Positions 17,821 to 26,323 of a stretch of DNA of 40,320 bases are shown here, piece by piece. Location: NCBI GenBank assembly GCA_913063495.1, contig CAJXXT010000024.1:1-40320 (forward strand). Direction: 5' to 3'. The translations under genes were made by a program, and so were the position numbers. Positions within the stretch are counted from its first letter, which is position 1. Each line of letters starts with the position of its first letter. The DNA comes from an uncultured Gammaproteobacteria bacterium (lineage in GTDB: Bacteria > Pseudomonadota > Gammaproteobacteria > Pseudomonadales > Ketobacteraceae). A model generated the notes under the pieces. The model was not told where the DNA came from. It was given only the letters and a program-made list of their open reading frames with translations, and did no database searches.

Positions 17821-18546
17821 ATGTTCACGCAGATACCTCTGTTTATATTCATTTCGTTTTTTATTTCAAGCGTATGCCACGCTCAAAAACTTGTTATATC
17901 CAGCGATGACGCGCCCCCCCACATGATTCAAGAAACAAATGGTGGCATTGATATTGAAATAGCACGCGAGGTTTTGCAGGAACTAGGCTACAGCGTCACT
18001 ATAAGATATTCCAGTCTAGCGCGAGGTAAACTTGACGTGGAGCATGGAAGAATTGATGCGGTTACTCCCACTTTTTTTGAGAAAGATCGCCCCGGATTTT
18101 ACGTATCATCGCCTACTGTTACGTACAAGCCTACAGTATTCACCTTAAAAAGCAGACATCATAAAATCAACAAAATCCTGGATTTAGCTGGCCACAAAAT
18201 CATTACCTTTCAAGGCGCAACCGGATATTTTGGAACTGATTTTATTCGGGTATCCAAAAATTCAGAATACAGAGAATCTTACTCGATGGAAAAATTTCCT
18301 GAACTTCTACTAAGAGGACGATACTCAGCTGTTGTTGTAGACTACTATATTTTCAACTATTTTTACCGGATGAACGATAAAAACAGAGACACATCAATAT
18401 TCCAAATCCATGCTGTTATTCCACCAGTTAAGGCTTGCGTCGGTTTTCATGACATAAATATACGTGATCAATTCAATCAAAAATTATTAGGATATTTAGA
18501 TCAGAAAAGAGATCGACTCATCATTGAAAAATATATCGGTAAATAG
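17821..18546 (+). CDS. Periplasmic amino-acid-type solute-binding protein (SBP family 3), orphan
   Basis: A 241-residue protein with a signal peptide (1-21, cleavage after VCHA) and the pattern of extracellular solute-binding proteins family 3: LVISSDDAPPHMIQETNGGI followed by DIEIAREVLQELGYSVTIRY, the usual first lobe, then RGKLDVEHGRIDAVTPTFFE and a return strand TYKPTVFTLKS. No ABC permease or ATPase gene is adjacent, so it may be a stand-alone sensor-type binding protein, a situation common in marine gammaproteobacteria that carry many orphan copies. AT-rich with a consensus extended -10 upstream. The ligand is unknown. Confidence 0.78.
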   Translation: MFTQIPLFIFISFFISSVCHAQKLVISSDDAPPHMIQETNGGIDIEIAREVLQELGYSVTIRYSSLARGKLDVEHGRIDAVTPTFFEKDRPGFYVSSPTVTYKPTVFTLKSRHHKINKILDLAGHKIITFQGATGYFGTDFIRVSKNSEYRESYSMEKFPELLLRGRYSAVVVDYYIFNYFYRMNDKNRDTSIFQIHAVIPPVKACVGFHDINIRDQFNQKLLGYLDQKRDRLIIEKYIGK

Positions 18547-18625
18547 CTGTGGTAGCCATACAATCTATCCGATTAAAATATGTCTTTTAGCCCCCTCGGA
18601 ATTTATCAAGCGAATAAATTAATAT

Positions 18626-19072
18626 CTACTTCCTAGATAACAAGCTCGTTACGTCTGAAAAATCCTGACCCTGCCCAAGCAGCTTGGTTTTAGTATCAAA
18701 TCTATAAGCAGTTGAACCCTCAATAATTTGCACGAAGTCCGTGATCTCTGAGCCCAAGAACGTCCCACCATTATCAGGAATTATTGTTGGTGCATCACTT
18801 AACCTATTCATATCAATATAAGTTAAAGCAATCATACTATGATGGCCTTCTTGAAGTATTTTTGCAGAGTTAACTGTCGGGTGATTTGCTCCAACATCAG
18901 GTCTGTCATAAAGAATATAATTTATCTTTTCCTCTATTCCACTTTGTGACCTATCAGCCTTATCATGGGTAGGCACCCCTCTTAAGTAAACAAATCTTTG
19001 ACCAAACTTATAGCCTTGTTCATAAATCCTTACCAAAGCTCTATGAACATCATGCACATTGATTCTAACCAC
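18626..19072 (-). CDS. Hypothetical protein, last gene of the hcp-linked row
   Basis: 148 residues starting at GTG (19072) with GGGAAGG five bases upstream. No signal peptide, membrane segment or known motif; there are no Cys. The sequence has several His/Asp-rich segments (NVHDVHRALVRIYEQG, DRPDVGANHPTVN, EGHHSMIALTYIDMN) but no recognisable metal site. It is the last of four minus-strand genes of unknown function downstream of hcp, separated from the DUF2569-like gene by 150 bp. Possible roles include a secreted effector or accessory protein, but nothing in the sequence shows this. Confidence 0.55.
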   Translation of the reverse strand: MVRINVHDVHRALVRIYEQGYKFGQRFVYLRGVPTHDKADRSQSGIEEKINYILYDRPDVGANHPTVNSAKILQEGHHSMIALTYIDMNRLSDAPTIIPDNGGTFLGSEITDFVQIIEGSTAYRFDTKTKLLGQGQDFSDVTSLLSRK

Positions 19073-19222
19073 GATAACCTTCCCTAAGTAGGTTCAACCC
19101 TTTTTATTATTATTTTAACTTAGTGCATAATACCCTCATTAAAGAATGGTTCAACAACCACTTCCGCCAAACCTCCATCAGATTCAGCGCTACGCGGACG
19201 TTTGGTTACTTTAGATTAAACA

Positions 19223-20083
19223 CTACGCAGCATTGCATCCATAATACTCTTTAACACGCACCGACTTCTTAAAATAAGACGTCCAAATATAATAGAAAAC
19301 AAGACTACCCAATAACGACTCAGGCCTTTCGGTGGTAACGTCCATAAAGAACAACCCCATTGCTGCCATAAAAACTACAGCAGTGGCTGATATACTATAC
19401 TTGAGATACATGTTAATTCTAAAAGGTGTCTCTTCATTACTGTCGCCAAGTATTCGCAGTATTAAAAATGAAAACACAACGGGTGGTATCACTTCAGCAA
19501 GACCAGCGAGGGTATCAATGGTTTCTTGATCCCCAAAGCCTTCTAACAGGCCCAAAGCAAACACTGCTAATATCAGCAATCCAAATATTACAATGGATAG
19601 AATATTTGCTACTTGGAAGAATCGTAACCAACCACCAATGTTCTTGTCGTCATCTTCTGACAACTCAGCGCTAGGTGTCTCATACAGAATTCCCAATGAC
19701 TGACTTGACGTCACTGAAGGCTCTTTACGCTCAACAACAGAGGCATAAGACTTTGATGCCGCTATCTGTGGTGCCGCTTCTAGATGATCTGAGGTGTCGT
19801 CCACTTCATCCTGAGGCACTAGAGATAGTTCAGCTTTAGGCGGTGTGACGGGTTCAATATAAGCATCCAAACCCATAGCATGAATCGCTTTTTTGTAAGC
19901 ATTGGCAGTCTTAGAACCGATGCTCTTCTTGATATAAAAAGGCATGGGGGACTGAAATACTTTCTGTACCTTTTCAGTGGTCAGCTTAAACTTTTCTGCG
20001 AATGATTCCTGCGCAGTGGCAAGCTCATACCCTTCCAGGACTTCACCTGTGATATAGACGTGAAATTCATCTTCTATGGACAT
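19223..20083 (-). CDS. DUF2569-like inner-membrane protein with a soluble N-terminal domain
   Basis: 286 residues. Residues 1-75 form a compact soluble domain (FHVYITGEVLEGYELATAQE, then FKLTTEKVQKVFQSPMPFYI and a Lys-rich helix) of a kind I have seen on the N-terminus of several small gammaproteobacterial membrane proteins; its function is unknown. An acidic linker (80-145) leads to NIGGWLRFFQVANIL (149-163), the typical beginning of DUF2569 proteins, and four membrane helices follow to the C-terminus. GGAGAAG lies about six bases before the ATG. It sits in the row of minus-strand genes behind hcp; a membrane protein there could be an immunity protein, but this is speculation. Confidence 0.68.
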   Translation of the reverse strand: MSIEDEFHVYITGEVLEGYELATAQESFAEKFKLTTEKVQKVFQSPMPFYIKKSIGSKTANAYKKAIHAMGLDAYIEPVTPPKAELSLVPQDEVDDTSDHLEAAPQIAASKSYASVVERKEPSVTSSQSLGILYETPSAELSEDDDKNIGGWLRFFQVANILSIVIFGLLILAVFALGLLEGFGDQETIDTLAGLAEVIPPVVFSFLILRILGDSNEETPFRINMYLKYSISATAVVFMAAMGLFFMDVTTERPESLLGSLVFYYIWTSYFKKSVRVKEYYGCNAA

Positions 20084-20350
20084 ACTACTTCTCCAATCCC
20101 TTGATTATCTTCACCTTTAAAAGCCCTGCAAACAGTACAAAAATCAACCGACAAATACAACTATCAATCAGGGATGACTACATTTACTTGCATTTCACGA
20201 TGCTTTCCCTTAAAAATGACAATCACCTATACAAAATAAAACCGTACGTATCCCTCGTTTTGGTAGCCCTAGAATCACCCACCAGATCAACCTTGTTTTT
20301 GGATGCGACATTACAAGAGATCAAGTCAGACATGTGAACTTCCCGACCTC

Positions 20351-21193
20351 TTAGTCTTGCAGCTGAACAAAGGCTAGCTCCTCTCCCCTCTCACTTACCT
20401 CCATTACCAATTGACCAGACCCATCTAACCAAAAAGCCTCATCACTATAGTCTCTAAACCTGTCAGACCGAGGCTTAGTAAATATGAAAACACAAAATAG
20501 CTTTCCATCAGATTCATACCAAGAACCGGTATAAGGGGATACTTTCTCCGTAACCTCCTCCTTTTCTCGAAACTTAAACACCCCTCCTGGCTCTAGAGAA
20601 AGCAGCACATCAATTGACTCCTCCTTGTTGTTTTGATATTCCGCCTGCCACACCCCAACAAAACCTGATTCCTTTTCATTTTCTCGTATTGATACAATGT
20701 TATCCGCAGGAGTAGCTGACTCGATCACCTTACTCATCTCTGTTCTTATGCTTCCAGCATCTGCTGAAATTGCTGTAGCTGTTGCTACGTATGACGACTC
20801 ATTGTTAGCAATAAAATAAACCAATTGGTAACACGAATCTGTATCACCCCTTGGAACATATCTATATTCAATATACTTTCCCCGAAAGTCAGACTGCCTA
20901 GCGTCAAAGCCTCCTTCTGCCCCTTTCTTGAAAGTGAATAACTTGCTAGTCATTTTTATTGTACGCAGAAATCCCTTAATCCATTTTTCTGCATCTAACC
21001 AACCGGGCGGAAGCTTCTCGAAGACCAAGATATAGCCAAGCTCTTCTCCATTCCAACTTGCAAGAACAGGCTCACTTGCATCGAACCCTTCAATAACTTG
21101 ATAGGTGAATTCCAGTTCTTCAGGTATGCACACCAATAAGCCATCAGCAGCAAGATGTGCTTCCAATTCATTCCCACCTGAACCTGCGTCCAT
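20351..21193 (-). CDS. Hypothetical two-domain soluble protein with a lipocalin-like C-terminal half
   Basis: 280 residues, no signal peptide. The N-terminal half (1-170) contains ELEFTYQVIEGF, GYILVFEKLPPGWL and a long amphipathic pattern that loosely recalls DUF1795/DcrB-type folds. The C-terminal half (about 178-278) has the alternating pattern of small lipocalin-like or copper-resistance-like barrels: FVGVWQAEY, LLSLEPGGVFKFREKEE, YTGSWYESDGKLFCVF and a final LVMEVSERGEELAFVQL, that is, a GxW strand, a dG-F turn and a closing strand. GAGGAA precedes the ATG. It follows the 173-aa gene in the hcp-linked row by 239 bp. The fold assignments are inference from pattern only. Confidence 0.6.
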   Translation of the reverse strand: MDAGSGGNELEAHLAADGLLVCIPEELEFTYQVIEGFDASEPVLASWNGEELGYILVFEKLPPGWLDAEKWIKGFLRTIKMTSKLFTFKKGAEGGFDARQSDFRGKYIEYRYVPRGDTDSCYQLVYFIANNESSYVATATAISADAGSIRTEMSKVIESATPADNIVSIRENEKESGFVGVWQAEYQNNKEESIDVLLSLEPGGVFKFREKEEVTEKVSPYTGSWYESDGKLFCVFIFTKPRSDRFRDYSDEAFWLDGSGQLVMEVSERGEELAFVQLQD

Positions 21194-21432
21194 TAACCTT
21201 TCCTCAGTTATATTTCTTCGGCATACCCTATGTCACGAGTATACATGAATACATATAAACGCTTCCGTTACCCTCAATAGATTATCAGTCACGCCACTAT
21301 CGTGAAATTAGAGACCGTGCATTTGAACAATGGCCTCAGGTTACCTGCGCCCTAAATTTAGTAATAAACAACTAAGTCAAATTCACCCAGAATCATTACG
21401 CTTTGACCAGGTTAAGTTGACCGTATCGATTA

Positions 21433-21954
21433 TCAGGTAAAGGCATCAAACCCTGCACAAGGGTGTATGGTCAATCCATTATTACGGGTAAATGTTCTGT
21501 TACTGGGAAAATTTATGGCATTGCCACAACCAAGTACGACGATAGCCTCGATATCCGGGTTTGGTGTTATCGTATTTGGCACGGCATTTCGAGTGAATAC
21601 TTGAAATTGATTTGTGTATATTCCAAGGTTTATCATAGTTGCCGCATCTATCTCATAAACATGCTTTACCTTACCTCCTATGACAAACTGGACTCGACCT
21701 GGCGTTTCTGTGGGTAGTTGGCTACCAGCTGGATACAGCATAAAAAAACCACTGACGACCGTATGACCCGGATATTGAGCCTTTTCGGTTGAAAACAATT
21801 GCTCATAACTGTGGGCGCTCCAGTGCATTAGCACATCGCCGTTTTTTAATGCATAGGGGTGCGTCATTACTTCTGCTATACCGTTTGAATTAGAGTTACG
21901 GTTGCCGCCCGCAGGAGTAGCGTTACATTTAGTACATGTACAATGTAATGTCAT
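21433..21954 (-). CDS. Hypothetical protein encoded next to hcp
   Basis: 173 residues without signal peptide. It begins with a Cys cluster (CTCTKC, residues 5-10) and a Gly/Asn/Ser-rich stretch, then a mainly beta-strand body (HTVVSGFFMLYPAGS, GRVQFVIGGKVKHVYEI, IEAIVVLGCGNAINFP) with two further Cys (residues about 148 and 167). The family is not recognised. It is the first gene downstream of hcp on the same strand, 244 bp away; the gene immediately after an isolated hcp often encodes a cargo effector of the type VI system, which makes this the main effector candidate in the window. GGTG lies just upstream of the ATG. Confidence 0.55.
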   Translation of the reverse strand: MTLHCTCTKCNATPAGGNRNSNSNGIAEVMTHPYALKNGDVLMHWSAHSYEQLFSTEKAQYPGHTVVSGFFMLYPAGSQLPTETPGRVQFVIGGKVKHVYEIDAATMINLGIYTNQFQVFTRNAVPNTITPNPDIEAIVVLGCGNAINFPSNRTFTRNNGLTIHPCAGFDAFT

Positions 21955-22106
21955 TTATTTTCACCATTATAACGTTATTAAATTAACGTATATTTATTAA
22001 GTACTCATACTCTACCGCTCGACTATACAGAAACGATAGCTTGGTTTATTTTAGTAGATATTTTGATTTTCAACTTAACCTGAGGTTACACTTTGGACGC
22101 TCATGA

Positions 22107-22134
22107 GAACCTACAATTGGGGGAGTTGTAGTTC
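22107..22134 (-). terminator. Hairpin downstream of hcp
   Basis: GAACCTACAA (22107-22116) pairs with TTGTAGTTC (22126-22134) with one bulge, 65 bp after the hcp stop. There is no T-run on the minus strand, so it may stabilise the hcp mRNA or attenuate transcription into the following genes rather than end it. A small palindrome AACCTGAGGTT lies just beyond at 22077-22087. Confidence 0.4.
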
Positions 22135-22198
22135 TAGCGACTAAAGCATAATTTATCACGCTAAGTTGGCCTTCGACGCCATGCAACACTTGGATTTA

Positions 22199-22681
22199 CT
22201 AGGCTTTCTTGGCTGCAGAGATGTCGTAACCGAATCGACCCTTACCGCTGCGAGCATTGGCTTCGCCAGCTTCAGTGAAGGCAACTTCAAACAATGAGAA
22301 GCTTAGGGAAATAGTTTCACCTGGCTCGCCATCGCTCGATGCGCCAATGGCATAACTGCTGATAAGCGTATCTTCTAACGTGTAAGTCAGAAACTCTTCA
22401 AGCTGGTCGCCACCGGTGGTAACGAAATGGATAAGTACCTTTTTGCCTTTAGTGCCAATGGTAGATTCCTGAACCAATAATGGAGTCGCTTTGTCCACAA
22501 CCTTGGTTAAGGTAATCTCGCTGATACTAGGGCGAGAAGCTTCACGGTTAGCCATACGGCCTGTGTTCTGGGAGATCGCTCGACCTACTCCCCAATTAAA
22601 GCTCGACACTTCGATCATTTTTTCGAAGCCTTTTGCGGTTATGTTGCCTTCGATGCCTTCTATTTCTAAGTAAATTGCCAT
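22199..22681 (-). CDS. hcp: Type VI secretion system tube protein Hcp
   Basis: Hcp subunits stack as hexameric rings to form the inner tube of the type VI secretion system and can carry small effectors in the pore. The 160 residues match the family in length and pattern: MAIYLEIEGIEGNITAKGF, VSSFNWGVGRAIS, SEITLTKVVDKATPLLVQES, VLIHFVTTGGDQLEEFLTYTLEDTLISSY and the closing SLSFSLFEVAF. The ATG at 22681 (MAIYLEIEG) is the usual family start; the in-frame TTG at 22696 is not needed. No other type VI structural gene is present, so this is an orphan hcp island, and secretion must use machinery elsewhere in the genome. An IS6-type remnant lies upstream. Confidence 0.93.
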   Translation of the reverse strand: MAIYLEIEGIEGNITAKGFEKMIEVSSFNWGVGRAISQNTGRMANREASRPSISEITLTKVVDKATPLLVQESTIGTKGKKVLIHFVTTGGDQLEEFLTYTLEDTLISSYAIGASSDGEPGETISLSFSLFEVAFTEAGEANARSGKGRFGYDISAAKKA

Positions 22682-23152
22682 GATGCTGGTTTCCAATGGG
22701 ATATATTTGTCTGTGTGGTTAGGTTGGAATTTTCTGTTTTGGTAATTTATTTGGTGTGGCGTGTTGTTCTCTTCACCGAATCTGTGAGGGAATTATTACA
22801 GCCGAACTCCCATTAGGGAAGGTCATTTACTGTGAATAATGCAGGTAAATTTTGAGTGTTTGTTGGGGTTTTAAAAGGTCAATGTGATCTATTTGTATTT
22901 TATTCGGTGAATCCATGCTCTTGTCCTACATGTCTAGAGGATCCTATTTCGATCAATTTGTTGGGTTGTCGATTACTTCCTCTATCTTGTCGCAAATTCC
23001 CAGAATGAAATCATAGTAGGTGCACCGATCAACATCCAAGCATCGAGAGCCTTCTTGGAGTTAGTCGAGCGGTCTGATTTTTCCACACACCGGCCAAAAT
23101 TTACAATTGAGAATTTAGGCAAAATTGCGCTAATTCTAACATTCTAAAGCTA
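22682..23152. other. Non-coding stretch upstream of hcp with a possible IS6 end
   Basis: No convincing gene lies here. The part next to hcp should hold its promoter, but no clear sigma70 or sigma54 site was found. At 22987-22998 the plus strand reads TATCTTGTCGCAAATT..., whose core TGTCGCA matches the IS6-type terminal repeat seen at the right end of the window (40309-40318 in reverse), so this may be the decayed far end of the transposase remnant at 23153-23549. Confidence 0.4.
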
Positions 23153-23549
23153 TCATGCCGGGGCTAAGGGGTTAGATACGATTCTGTCGATATTAATTAG
23201 GCCAGGTTTGCCATTTCTACTGATCGCTTTATTGAAGAAGTGTAGAGCTGCTTTGGTGTCGCGCTTAGCAGTGAGAAAGAAATCAATTGTATTTCCCTCT
23301 TTATCGACTGCCCTATAACTGCCCTATAATAGTAGCGCCACTGACCCTTTACTTTCACATAAGTTTCGTCCATTCGCCATCGATCGGTTGGTCGTTTCTT
23401 CTTTTTATACGAGGTATTTTCCAACTCAGGTGCGTAGCGAACACCCCATCGATTCAGTGTACTATGATCAATTCGGAAGCCTATGGACGCCACCAAACGC
23501 TTCAATCGGGACTAGCTTCCCCAAACAACACTATAATTTCCCGATAGCA
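23153..23549 (-). pseudogene. Broken IS6-family transposase
   Basis: The minus strand encodes a recognisable DDE transposase of the IS6 family: CYREIIVL (remnant of the N-terminal helix), then after a deletion LKRLVASIGFRIDHSTLNRW, GVRYAPELE and WRMDETYVKVKGQWRYYYRA. An exact 11-bp tandem duplication at 23307-23328 then shifts the frame. If one copy is removed, the frame continues perfectly as AVDKEGNTIDFFLTAKRDTK, AALHFFNKAISRNGKPGLIN and IDR before running into unrelated sequence and a stop at 23153. The first Asp (MDET) and second Asp (AVDKEG region) are visible; the final catalytic Glu and the C-terminus are lost. It cannot be active. Confidence 0.88.
23307..23328. repeat. 11-bp tandem duplication that frameshifts the transposase
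   Basis: ACTGCCCTATA occurs twice in direct succession (23307-23317 and 23318-23328). Removing one copy restores the IS6 transposase frame, so this is an inactivating mutation. Confidence 0.93.
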
Positions 23550-23595
23550 GCGTAAATTTCGTATTTAGTAAAATAACAGAAGCCACTTAAAACCG

Positions 23596-23613
23596 CGTAC
23601 AGCTAACTGTACG
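23596..23613. promoter_or_regulatory. 18-bp palindrome upstream of the metallolyase-like gene
   Basis: CGTACAG (23596-23602) and CTGTACG (23607-23613) are perfect inverted repeats with a 4-base centre, 23 bp before the ATG at 23637. Position and symmetry suit an operator for a dimeric repressor, or a small 5'-leader hairpin. Confidence 0.45.
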
Positions 23614-23636
23614 AATCTATTAGGTAAGAATAAATC

Positions 23637-24944
23637 ATGGATACAAAAATCAATTACTCGTTAACTGAGGAAGAACTAAATTTACTGTCAAACATACGAG
23701 ATCAAGAGAATCGCTATTTGACCCGCCTACAGTCACTAAAACCCACCCTACTTGATCTCTCTATACGAGAGCCCTCTGTCGGTACTGCTCTTGGCCATAC
23801 CGTTGAAAACAAAAGGTCATTGTTAGATTTAGTCAAGAAAATGAAATTTCAGGACATTTTACTGGCAACGTTTAATTATTCTCTCCCAGATGAACCACAA
23901 CCTGATGATTACTTCTGCCAGTCACTCTTAGATGAAGGCTACGACCTTACACATTGTTTTGCTTTTACGGGAGTAGAGACCAAATACCAGCGTCGCTTTG
24001 AACCAGACCCGAGCCTATTGAAGTTAAAACAATACCGGATTCCGAATACTATTATCGATATTGACTTAAATATTAAACCCGACAACTATCCCCTTTTAAT
24101 TGATAATTTACACAACAGTATCCGTTGGATTTTAGATAATATTTTAGGCGACAAAGATAACGATAGCAAACCACGTATCTATATTAACTACCGAGATCTA
24201 CCCGATGCGTATCACACCGCACCACAGTGGGTCGCTGAGATTACCAAGAGTTTAGCTAGCCTTGATGGTGCGGTTTCTGCAATTGCATTTGAAGACCCTC
24301 GGGGGACATATTTCCCCTTCCAGATCGGCGCGATGACACGCTTAATTCGCTCGTTCATTCCCAATAAAATGCATTTACTAGTGCATATTCATAGTGGTAA
24401 CGGGATGGAAAATGCATGTGTCATTGAGGCTTTACTTGCAGGTGCCAACGGTGCTTGGTCTGGCTTCAACAAAGAGGCTGCGTTTATTGGCCATGCTTCA
24501 AATGCTGAATTACTGGCAAATCTAGCGCGCTGCGGAAATGAGCACCTAGGGCAATACGCCATGACAGAACTTCTCAGCGTTGCCAGTGATATGCGTGCAA
24601 TCAATAAACTAGACAGCCAACCTGACGATTATCCTATTATTGGTAGCAACGCCTATCGATCTATGTTGTCTGTTTTTGATCAACGTAATGATCGTTTTAT
24701 GGACTTACCCCCTGAGCGTATTGGCGGTCATTACGGTTTTCGTATTTCTCCTATCGCCAGTGACGTGAACGTGATTCAAGGGAGGTTAAAAGAACTTGAT
24801 ATTGTTCATGATGCACCCGACGATGTGATTAATGAAATGCGACGAATCATGCGCCGCGATCTCCATGCAGGACAACGACTTAACTATGATAACAAGAAGG
24901 TGTTAACTGAATTGTATCAACGTGCTATGAGGGCGTTTATGTAA
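23637..24944 (+). CDS. DRE-TIM metallolyase-like (HMGL/isopropylmalate synthase superfamily) protein, orphan
   Basis: 435 residues, cytoplasmic. The pattern matches the TIM-barrel superfamily of HMG-CoA lyase, isopropylmalate synthase and homocitrate synthase: an N-terminal DLSIREPSVG (40-49; Asp-x-x-x-Arg-Glu where relatives have DTTLRDG), the strand-helix FEDPRGTYFPFQIGAMTRLI (218-237), and the metal-binding HIHSGNGMENACVIEALLAG (250-269; His250 and His252) followed by ANGAWSGF. Metal-binding Asp40, His250 and His252 are therefore all present, so it is probably an active carbon-carbon lyase or synthase. Arg44 is kept but the following residue is Glu. The substrate is unknown; no leucine or lysine pathway gene is nearby. 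AGGTA lies 10 bases before the ATG. A hairpin overlaps its stop codon. Confidence 0.72.
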   Translation: MDTKINYSLTEEELNLLSNIRDQENRYLTRLQSLKPTLLDLSIREPSVGTALGHTVENKRSLLDLVKKMKFQDILLATFNYSLPDEPQPDDYFCQSLLDEGYDLTHCFAFTGVETKYQRRFEPDPSLLKLKQYRIPNTIIDIDLNIKPDNYPLLIDNLHNSIRWILDNILGDKDNDSKPRIYINYRDLPDAYHTAPQWVAEITKSLASLDGAVSAIAFEDPRGTYFPFQIGAMTRLIRSFIPNKMHLLVHIHSGNGMENACVIEALLAGANGAWSGFNKEAAFIGHASNAELLANLARCGNEHLGQYAMTELLSVASDMRAINKLDSQPDDYPIIGSNAYRSMLSVFDQRNDRFMDLPPERIGGHYGFRISPIASDVNVIQGRLKELDIVHDAPDDVINEMRRIMRRDLHAGQRLNYDNKKVLTELYQRAMRAFM

Positions 24945-24952
24945 AACGCCCT
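24930..24952 (+). terminator. Hairpin overlapping the metallolyase stop codon
   Basis: AGGGCGTTT (24930-24938) pairs perfectly with AAACGCCCT (24944-24952), and the TAA stop at 24942-24944 lies in the loop and stem edge. A short T-run (TAGTTTC) follows. Probable terminator overlapping the coding end. Confidence 0.6.
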
Positions 24953-25246
24953 AGTTTCTGTCGAAAATAGTGAGACCAATTTTGAATAATACAAAGTACC
25001 GAAGAAATAATGATAGGTAAGTCATCAGATATACCCAAGGATTACTAAGGTACAAGTCTAATTAAAGCGATTAAAAGGTGACGCCATGAGGCGGCATGCG
25101 ACACCGCAGACCGTCGCATGAGTTTCTTCTGGAATCCCCCTTCGAAATATATCAAAATTGATTGTCTCTTATCTGGCGCTCTCGATAGAACCTTGCATTC
25201 AAATTATTTACGACTGAGCTCCTACTTTCTCAGCACCCGGCGAGGG
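24953..25246. other. Non-coding gap with one strong hairpin
   Basis: Between the metallolyase-like gene and the repeat protein gene, which converge. No gene is convincing. CATGCGAC (25095-25102) pairs with GTCGCATG (25113-25120) around a 10-base loop, in a locally GC-rich patch (25078-25120) that differs from the surrounding AT-rich DNA; it could be a terminator without a T-run or a recombination scar. Confidence 0.4.
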
Positions 25247-26302
25247 CTATGCCGACCCAGGAGCGTAATTAGGCAACGCCTTAAACTCAGCAAGGGTCGC
25301 ATTTTGAGATAGTTTTTTCGGAGAGAACTTCAAATCCATACCAAATATTTTGAGGTCCTGCCCGACACTATGTACCGCCTGATATAATGCCTTGCATTCT
25401 CCTGCGGGTACAGTAACGTCGAACACAATGGACTCCGATCTTTCGTCTGACCATTCCTCACTATTTGTTGATATGTTTTTCCCGCCGTACTCTGCGGATA
25501 GGCTCAATTGTGACTTGACCAGGGCATCAGTAAGTAATCCACTGTTTATCTTTTTTTCAATTTTTATGTTCCAGTTATGTTCGATCAATGTTTCCTTTTT
25601 GGTTACATGCCCTTTTTTTACCGTGAAAGATTGTGTAAACTTTTTCTCAGAGGAACCCTTCGTGTTGTCAGCAGCATGTATCTGCTCCAACCTAGTTGAG
25701 GACGGCATTTCAAAAGCGAGTCCACCGGGAAGAAATCTAACAATATCCATTGACATCGATAAGACTACAAAATTGCTTGCAGACTCGAGGCTAGTAGTAC
25801 GGCAATATTCAAACCCACTTTCCCCGCCCGGCTTGAGGAAGTAAAAGCACTTACCGCGAGACCAGTAATATAATCCGCCTCGACATTTTGGATGTAGGGT
25901 AAACTCTCTAGCATCAGCCGCTCTTTGCATATCGGAGACCTGTAAAACCGTTTGTCCCTTTATGATATAAAACTGGCTGTGTGTACACATATAATGGTCG
26001 CCATCCTGGCATTTCTTATGTAAGGTCAGCTTCTTACCAGCCTTGTCTGACCTCATGTCCTCGACACGCCGGTAAGTTTTCGATTTGATAATGTAGAACT
26101 CATGGTTGCGAGCAACATAATGATTGCCTTTGGATGAAACGTGTAAATTGCGTACCGTGATGTTCGCACCCGTATTAAAGTTGGAAGAGGTGATGTAAAG
26201 ATCCAAATCAGGCCGAATCACGTAGAATGTATCGTCTCTGTCAATGCTTATAATGTCACAATTTGAGATTTCGCTATGTGGTACAAGTTTTGTATTTATC
26301 AT
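25247..26302 (-). CDS. Repeat protein with an aerolysin/ETX-MTX2-like C-terminal half (putative pore-forming toxin)
   Basis: 351 residues without a signal peptide. Residues 20-165 hold four repeats of 42-43 residues, each beginning with an FYxIK-type strand (FYVI at 26, FYII at 69, FYII at 111, FYFL at 153) and ending with LHxKCxGGxYY (LTLHKKCQDGDHYMC, FTLHPKCRGGLYYWS), like a carbohydrate-binding or propeller-type repeat. Residues 225-330 show the long alternating Ser/Thr-rich strands of aerolysin-family proteins: FTVKKGHVTKKETLIEHNW, KSQLSLSAEYGGKNISTNSE, EWSDERSESIVFDVTVPAGE. The VTVPAG turn after a Ser-rich strand is typical of ETX/MTX2 and natterin-like proteins. AAGGAA lies before the ATG. 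It is divergent from a LysR gene with an inverted repeat between. The family call is inference from pattern. Confidence 0.6.
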   Translation of the reverse strand: MINTKLVPHSEISNCDIISIDRDDTFYVIRPDLDLYITSSNFNTGANITVRNLHVSSKGNHYVARNHEFYIIKSKTYRRVEDMRSDKAGKKLTLHKKCQDGDHYMCTHSQFYIIKGQTVLQVSDMQRAADAREFTLHPKCRGGLYYWSRGKCFYFLKPGGESGFEYCRTTSLESASNFVVLSMSMDIVRFLPGGLAFEMPSSTRLEQIHAADNTKGSSEKKFTQSFTVKKGHVTKKETLIEHNWNIKIEKKINSGLLTDALVKSQLSLSAEYGGKNISTNSEEWSDERSESIVFDVTVPAGECKALYQAVHSVGQDLKIFGMDLKFSPKKLSQNATLAEFKALPNYAPGSA

Positions 26303-26323
26303 TAAACATTTTCCTTTAGATTG

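Noticed and set aside
20101..20337. 78-codon plus-strand frame between two minus-strand genes
   Set aside because: No ribosome binding site, low-complexity composition with no family resemblance, and it opposes the surrounding operon-like row.
22934..22946. TCTAGAGGATCC, identical to adjoining XbaI and BamHI sites of a cloning-vector polylinker
   Set aside because: The flanking bases do not continue the vector polylinker on either side, and a 12-base coincidence in 40 kb of this composition is possible; no other vector sequence is present.
25118..25312. 64-codon plus-strand frame with a basic C-terminus
   Set aside because: No ribosome binding site and it overlaps the end of the minus-strand repeat protein gene; composition is that of a shadow frame.
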